This document shows positions 11,630 through 13,670 of a stretch of DNA of 13,670 nucleotides, piece after piece. A program made the translations under genes and the position numbers. The notes under the pieces are model-generated. The model searched no databases, was not told the DNA's origin, and worked only from the letters and a program-made list of their open reading frames with translations. Numbering within the stretch: position 1 is the first letter of the stretch; each line of letters opens with the position of its first letter. This DNA comes from Thermoleophilia bacterium (GTDB taxonomy: Bacteria > Actinomycetota > Thermoleophilia > Miltoncostaeales > Miltoncostaeaceae): contig JAOTZF010000014.1 in NCBI GenBank assembly GCA_029861485.1, forward strand, positions 1-13,670. Direction: 5' to 3'.

Positions 11630-11825
11630 GCGTCGCGTGGATCCCTCGACGGCTTTGCGTAGTCCCAGGGAGCTTGACGGTCACTGTCGGGGTCTTATCG
11701 CCCGACGGCGAGTGCGCCACCCCGGATTCCCCCGCGATGGCTTCCCTTGGGGGGCGAGCTCCGGCATTCGTGACGCAGGATCTCCGGGCCTTGGCCGCCG
11801 CACCAACGGTCATGGACCGAGGCAG
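11630..11825. other. Intergenic stretch after the secreted-protein gene
   Basis: This is the rest of the gap between the stop of the large minus-strand gene and the HAD promoter. Short open frames exist on both strands, but none has a ribosome binding site or recognisable motif. No strong hairpin with a T-tract was found to terminate the large gene. Confidence 0.4.
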
Positions 11826-13670
11826 TCAGCAGCCTGCGGCGCGATTCACGCTGCAGGTGTCGCGCCCGCGGCCACCGTGGCCGATGTCACGGCCGCTGTT
11901 ACCGACGAGGCGGTCATCGCTCCAGCCACCGAACAGGCGGTCGTTGCTGCTGCCGCCGAAGAGCCGATCGGCTCCCCGCCCGCCATACAGCCGGTCGTTG
12001 CCGCCACCACCGCGCAGGACGTCGCGTCCGGTTCCGCCTGTGATGATGTCGGCTTGCCCGCCACCGGCGAGCGTGTCCGCGCCACCGTGGCCGCGCAGCA
12101 CGTCCTTGCCCTTGTCTCCGGCAAGACCGTCGGCGCCTGCACCGCCGATCAACACGTCAGGGCCGGTGCCGCCGCGGATGACGTCATTGCCCGGCCCGCC
12201 GCGTGCGCGATCGGAGCCGCTGCCGAGGCAGATGCGATCATTCCCGCCGAGGCCACGAACCCGGTCGTCGCCTTTGCCGGTGAGGATGACATCGGCTCCG
12301 TCGGTGCCAACGATCACGTCGTGGCCGTTGGTGCCCACGATGCTCGGAATCTGGCCCATGCAGGTCACCGCAGACGCCGAGGGCGTCGCCGGCACCCGAG
12401 CCGGCACCGGGGTGGTTGCCTCGCTGACGTTCACCGCATTCGATGCCGTTACCTCCGCGCCGGAGTCGTCCATCACCGTGAGGGTGACGGCGTAAGAGCC
12501 GGGCCTGGCGTAGGTGTGCGTGGGGCTGGACTCGTCGGAGGTCGTGCCATCGCCGAAGTCCCACCCATAGCTGATGACCGTGCCGTCGGGATCGCTGGAC
12601 GCAGTGCCGGTAAATGCGATGGGCAGCGGGGCCACGCCCGCGGTATCGCTTGCGCTCAGCACCACGGCCGGCAGCTCGTTCGTGATCTTGCGCACCCGGT
12701 CGTCGGAGGTGCCGACGTACAAGCTGCCGTCAGAGGCGATGGCGAGCGACCACGGGTTGTTGAGCTTCGCCGTCGATGCGGGGTTGCCGTCGCCGGTGCC
12801 ACCGGCACCGATACCGCCGGCGATGGTGCCGATCGTGCCGTCAGGCGTGATCTTGCGGATTGCGTGATTGCTCTGATCGGCGATGTAGAGGTTGCCAGCG
12901 CGGTCCGCGACGACATCGCGGGGATTACGAAGACGCGCGGAGGTAGCAGGGCCCCCGTCACCGGTGTATCCGCTGGCGCCGTCACCCGCGAGGGTGACCA
13001 GGTTGCCGTTGGGGTCGATCTTGCGCACCCGCTGGTTGGAGTAGTCCGCGAAGTAGATGCTGCCGTCCGCCGCGGTGCTCAGGCCCATCGGGTGTCGCAG
13101 GCGCTGCGACGTCGCCTGGCCGTCGCCGGTGTAGCCTGCGACGCCGTTGCCGCCGACGCTGATCACGTTGCCGTTGGTAACGGTCCGGATCAGGTGGTGA
13201 TAGGTGTCGGCAATCAGCGGGTCGCCGTTCGGAAGCACCGCAACGCCCCACGGGTTGCGCAGGTTCACCGAGGCCACCGGCCCGTCGGGGTTGAAGCCGG
13301 TCGCCCCGGTTCCCGCGACCGTCGTGATGATGCCGTCCGGCGAGATCTTCCGAACACGCTGGTTCAGGTAGTCGGCGATCAGGACACTGCCGTCGGATGC
13401 TGCGGCGACCTGAACAGGCAGGCGCAGCTGGGCCGCGATCGCTGCCCCACCGTCGCCCGAGAAGCCCTGGGTGCCGTTGCCCGCGAGGGTGCTGATGGTG
13501 CCGTCGGGGCTGAGCTTCCTGACGCGGTTGTTGCTGGTGTCGCCGATGTATACGGACCCGTCCGCGCCCACCGAAAGGCCCAGAGGGTTGTTGATGCGGG
13601 CCGAGGTACCGGGCAGTCCGTCGCCCGAGTACCCGGCGATACCGGTGCCGGCAACCGTCCTGATGGTGTT
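11826..13670 (-). CDS. Secreted NHL-PKD-RTX mosaic protein, N terminus beyond window
   Basis: The frame is open to the right edge, so the gene is partial at its 5' end; 614 residues are visible. In order from the N side: six NHL repeats of about 54-57 residues (typical unit: AG-G-GY-GDGGPATSARL-NP--V-V---G-LYIAD--N-RVRKI-PDG), which should close a six-bladed propeller; one PKD domain (SYGWDFGDGTTSDESSPTHTY is its core); a Pro/Ala linker; and 18 RTX nonapeptides that bind calcium (GGxGxDxLx). The tail GRDTCSVNRAAGC supplies two Cys, possibly a disulfide clamp. Such proteins are exported and fold outside the cell when calcium binds; the signal peptide would lie off the window. The role may be adhesion or cell-surface structure; no enzyme domain is seen. 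A GTG at 13571 is internal, not the start. Confidence 0.92.
   Translation of the reverse strand, partial: NTIRTVAGTGIAGYSGDGLPGTSARINNPLGLSVGADGSVYIGDTSNNRVRKLSPDGTISTLAGNGTQGFSGDGGAAIAAQLRLPVQVAAASDGSVLIADYLNQRVRKISPDGIITTVAGTGATGFNPDGPVASVNLRNPWGVAVLPNGDPLIADTYHHLIRTVTNGNVISVGGNGVAGYTGDGQATSQRLRHPMGLSTAADGSIYFADYSNQRVRKIDPNGNLVTLAGDGASGYTGDGGPATSARLRNPRDVVADRAGNLYIADQSNHAIRKITPDGTIGTIAGGIGAGGTGDGNPASTAKLNNPWSLAIASDGSLYVGTSDDRVRKITNELPAVVLSASDTAGVAPLPIAFTGTASSDPDGTVISYGWDFGDGTTSDESSPTHTYARPGSYAVTLTVMDDSGAEVTASNAVNVSEATTPVPARVPATPSASAVTCMGQIPSIVGTNGHDVIVGTDGADVILTGKGDDRVRGLGGNDRICLGSGSDRARGGPGNDVIRGGTGPDVLIGGAGADGLAGDKGKDVLRGHGGADTLAGGGQADIITGGTGRDVLRGGGGNDRLYGGRGADRLFGGSSNDRLFGGWSDDRLVGNSGRDIGHGGRGRDTCSVNRAAGC
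11850..12335 (-). repeat. RTX (hemolysin-type calcium-binding) nonapeptide array, 18 units
   Basis: Eighteen successive 9-residue (27-base) units run from GTNGHDVIV to GGRGRDTCS without interruption. Most keep GGxGxDxLx; units 3, 5, 11, 15, 16 and 17 depart at one of the Gly positions. Asp (sixth position) is kept in all units. The units differ enough in DNA to show old rather than recent duplication. This is a protein-coding repeat within the secreted protein. Confidence 0.93.
12675..13670 (-). repeat. NHL-repeat array, six units of about 165 bases
   Basis: Six units of 54-57 residues are visible, the first entering from the window edge. Conserved points are the AG-G----G-GDG turn, the NP or RLP step, and the VRKI strand. 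Unit 3 is the most divergent: it has NPDG in place of GDGG and LIRTVTNG in place of RVRKI-PDG. More units may lie beyond the edge. Confidence 0.88.

Noticed and set aside
11601..11813. Minus-strand 70-codon frame between the secreted-protein and HAD genes
   Set aside because: No ribosome binding site, motif or sensible composition; it covers the predicted HAD promoter.
11590..12495. Plus-strand open frame of 301 codons, rich in Pro, Ser and Arg
   Set aside because: It is the reverse complement of the RTX array; its repeats follow from the 27-base coding repeat on the other strand.
13571..13571. GTG at 13571 as the start of the large minus-strand protein
   Set aside because: The frame continues without a stop to the window edge and encodes the first part of an NHL repeat (AGTGIAGYSGDG), so the start is outside.
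12675..13670. Regularly spaced repeats that could suggest a CRISPR array
   Set aside because: The repeats have a period of about 165 bases, are imperfect, and translate into NHL units in one continuous frame.

Overview
This is a gene-dense, GC-rich chromosomal segment of a high-GC Gram-positive bacterium. The best guess is an actinobacterium of the Thermoleophilia/Solirubrobacterales kind. That rests on: a GAAC-N4-GTTC SOS operator in front of lexA; many GTG starts; several starts without a ribosome binding site lying just after a TAnnnT -10 element; a DUF1385 membrane protein; and a large secreted NHL-PKD-RTX mosaic protein. The phylum is inferred, not proven. No tRNA, rRNA, CRISPR array, IS element, integrase or phage gene was seen.

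Layout. 1-1063: lexA with its autoregulatory operator, then the class A RNase P RNA gene (rnpB) with its own -10 element and intrinsic terminator. 1217-3842: a membrane histidine-kinase-like protein that has an ATPase domain but Arg in place of the phospho-acceptor His, then a DMT/EamA transporter preceded by a perfect 9+4+9 dyad. 3869-4450 (minus): GNAT acetyltransferase. 4512-5909: a tightly overlapping redox operon of bcp-type peroxiredoxin, GGCT-fold protein and single-domain rhodanese. 5914-6258 (minus): small unknown protein. 6325-6591: GYD-domain protein.

6605-7510 (minus) holds three small genes: a coiled-coil protein, a zinc-ribbon protein with one membrane helix, and a 59-residue zinc-ribbon protein that is easily missed. 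7674-8733 (plus) holds an orphan Flp-type prepilin and two unknown proteins that look leaderless. 8858-10809: DUF1385 membrane protein and an MscS-family channel. 10897-11568 (minus): type II haloacid-dehalogenase-like hydrolase. 11826 to the right edge (minus): the C-terminal part of a secreted protein with six NHL propeller repeats, a PKD domain and 18 RTX nonapeptides; its start lies beyond the window.

Most of the window is ordinary housekeeping and accessory content. No clearly new multi-gene system is visible. The best leads are the His-less kinase, the small zinc-ribbon/coiled-coil cluster facing an orphan pilin across a shared promoter region, the strong dyad before the EamA gene, and the leaderless promoter whose -10 contains the stop codon of the gene before it. 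All promoter calls were made by eye from -10 elements; convincing -35 boxes were not seen.
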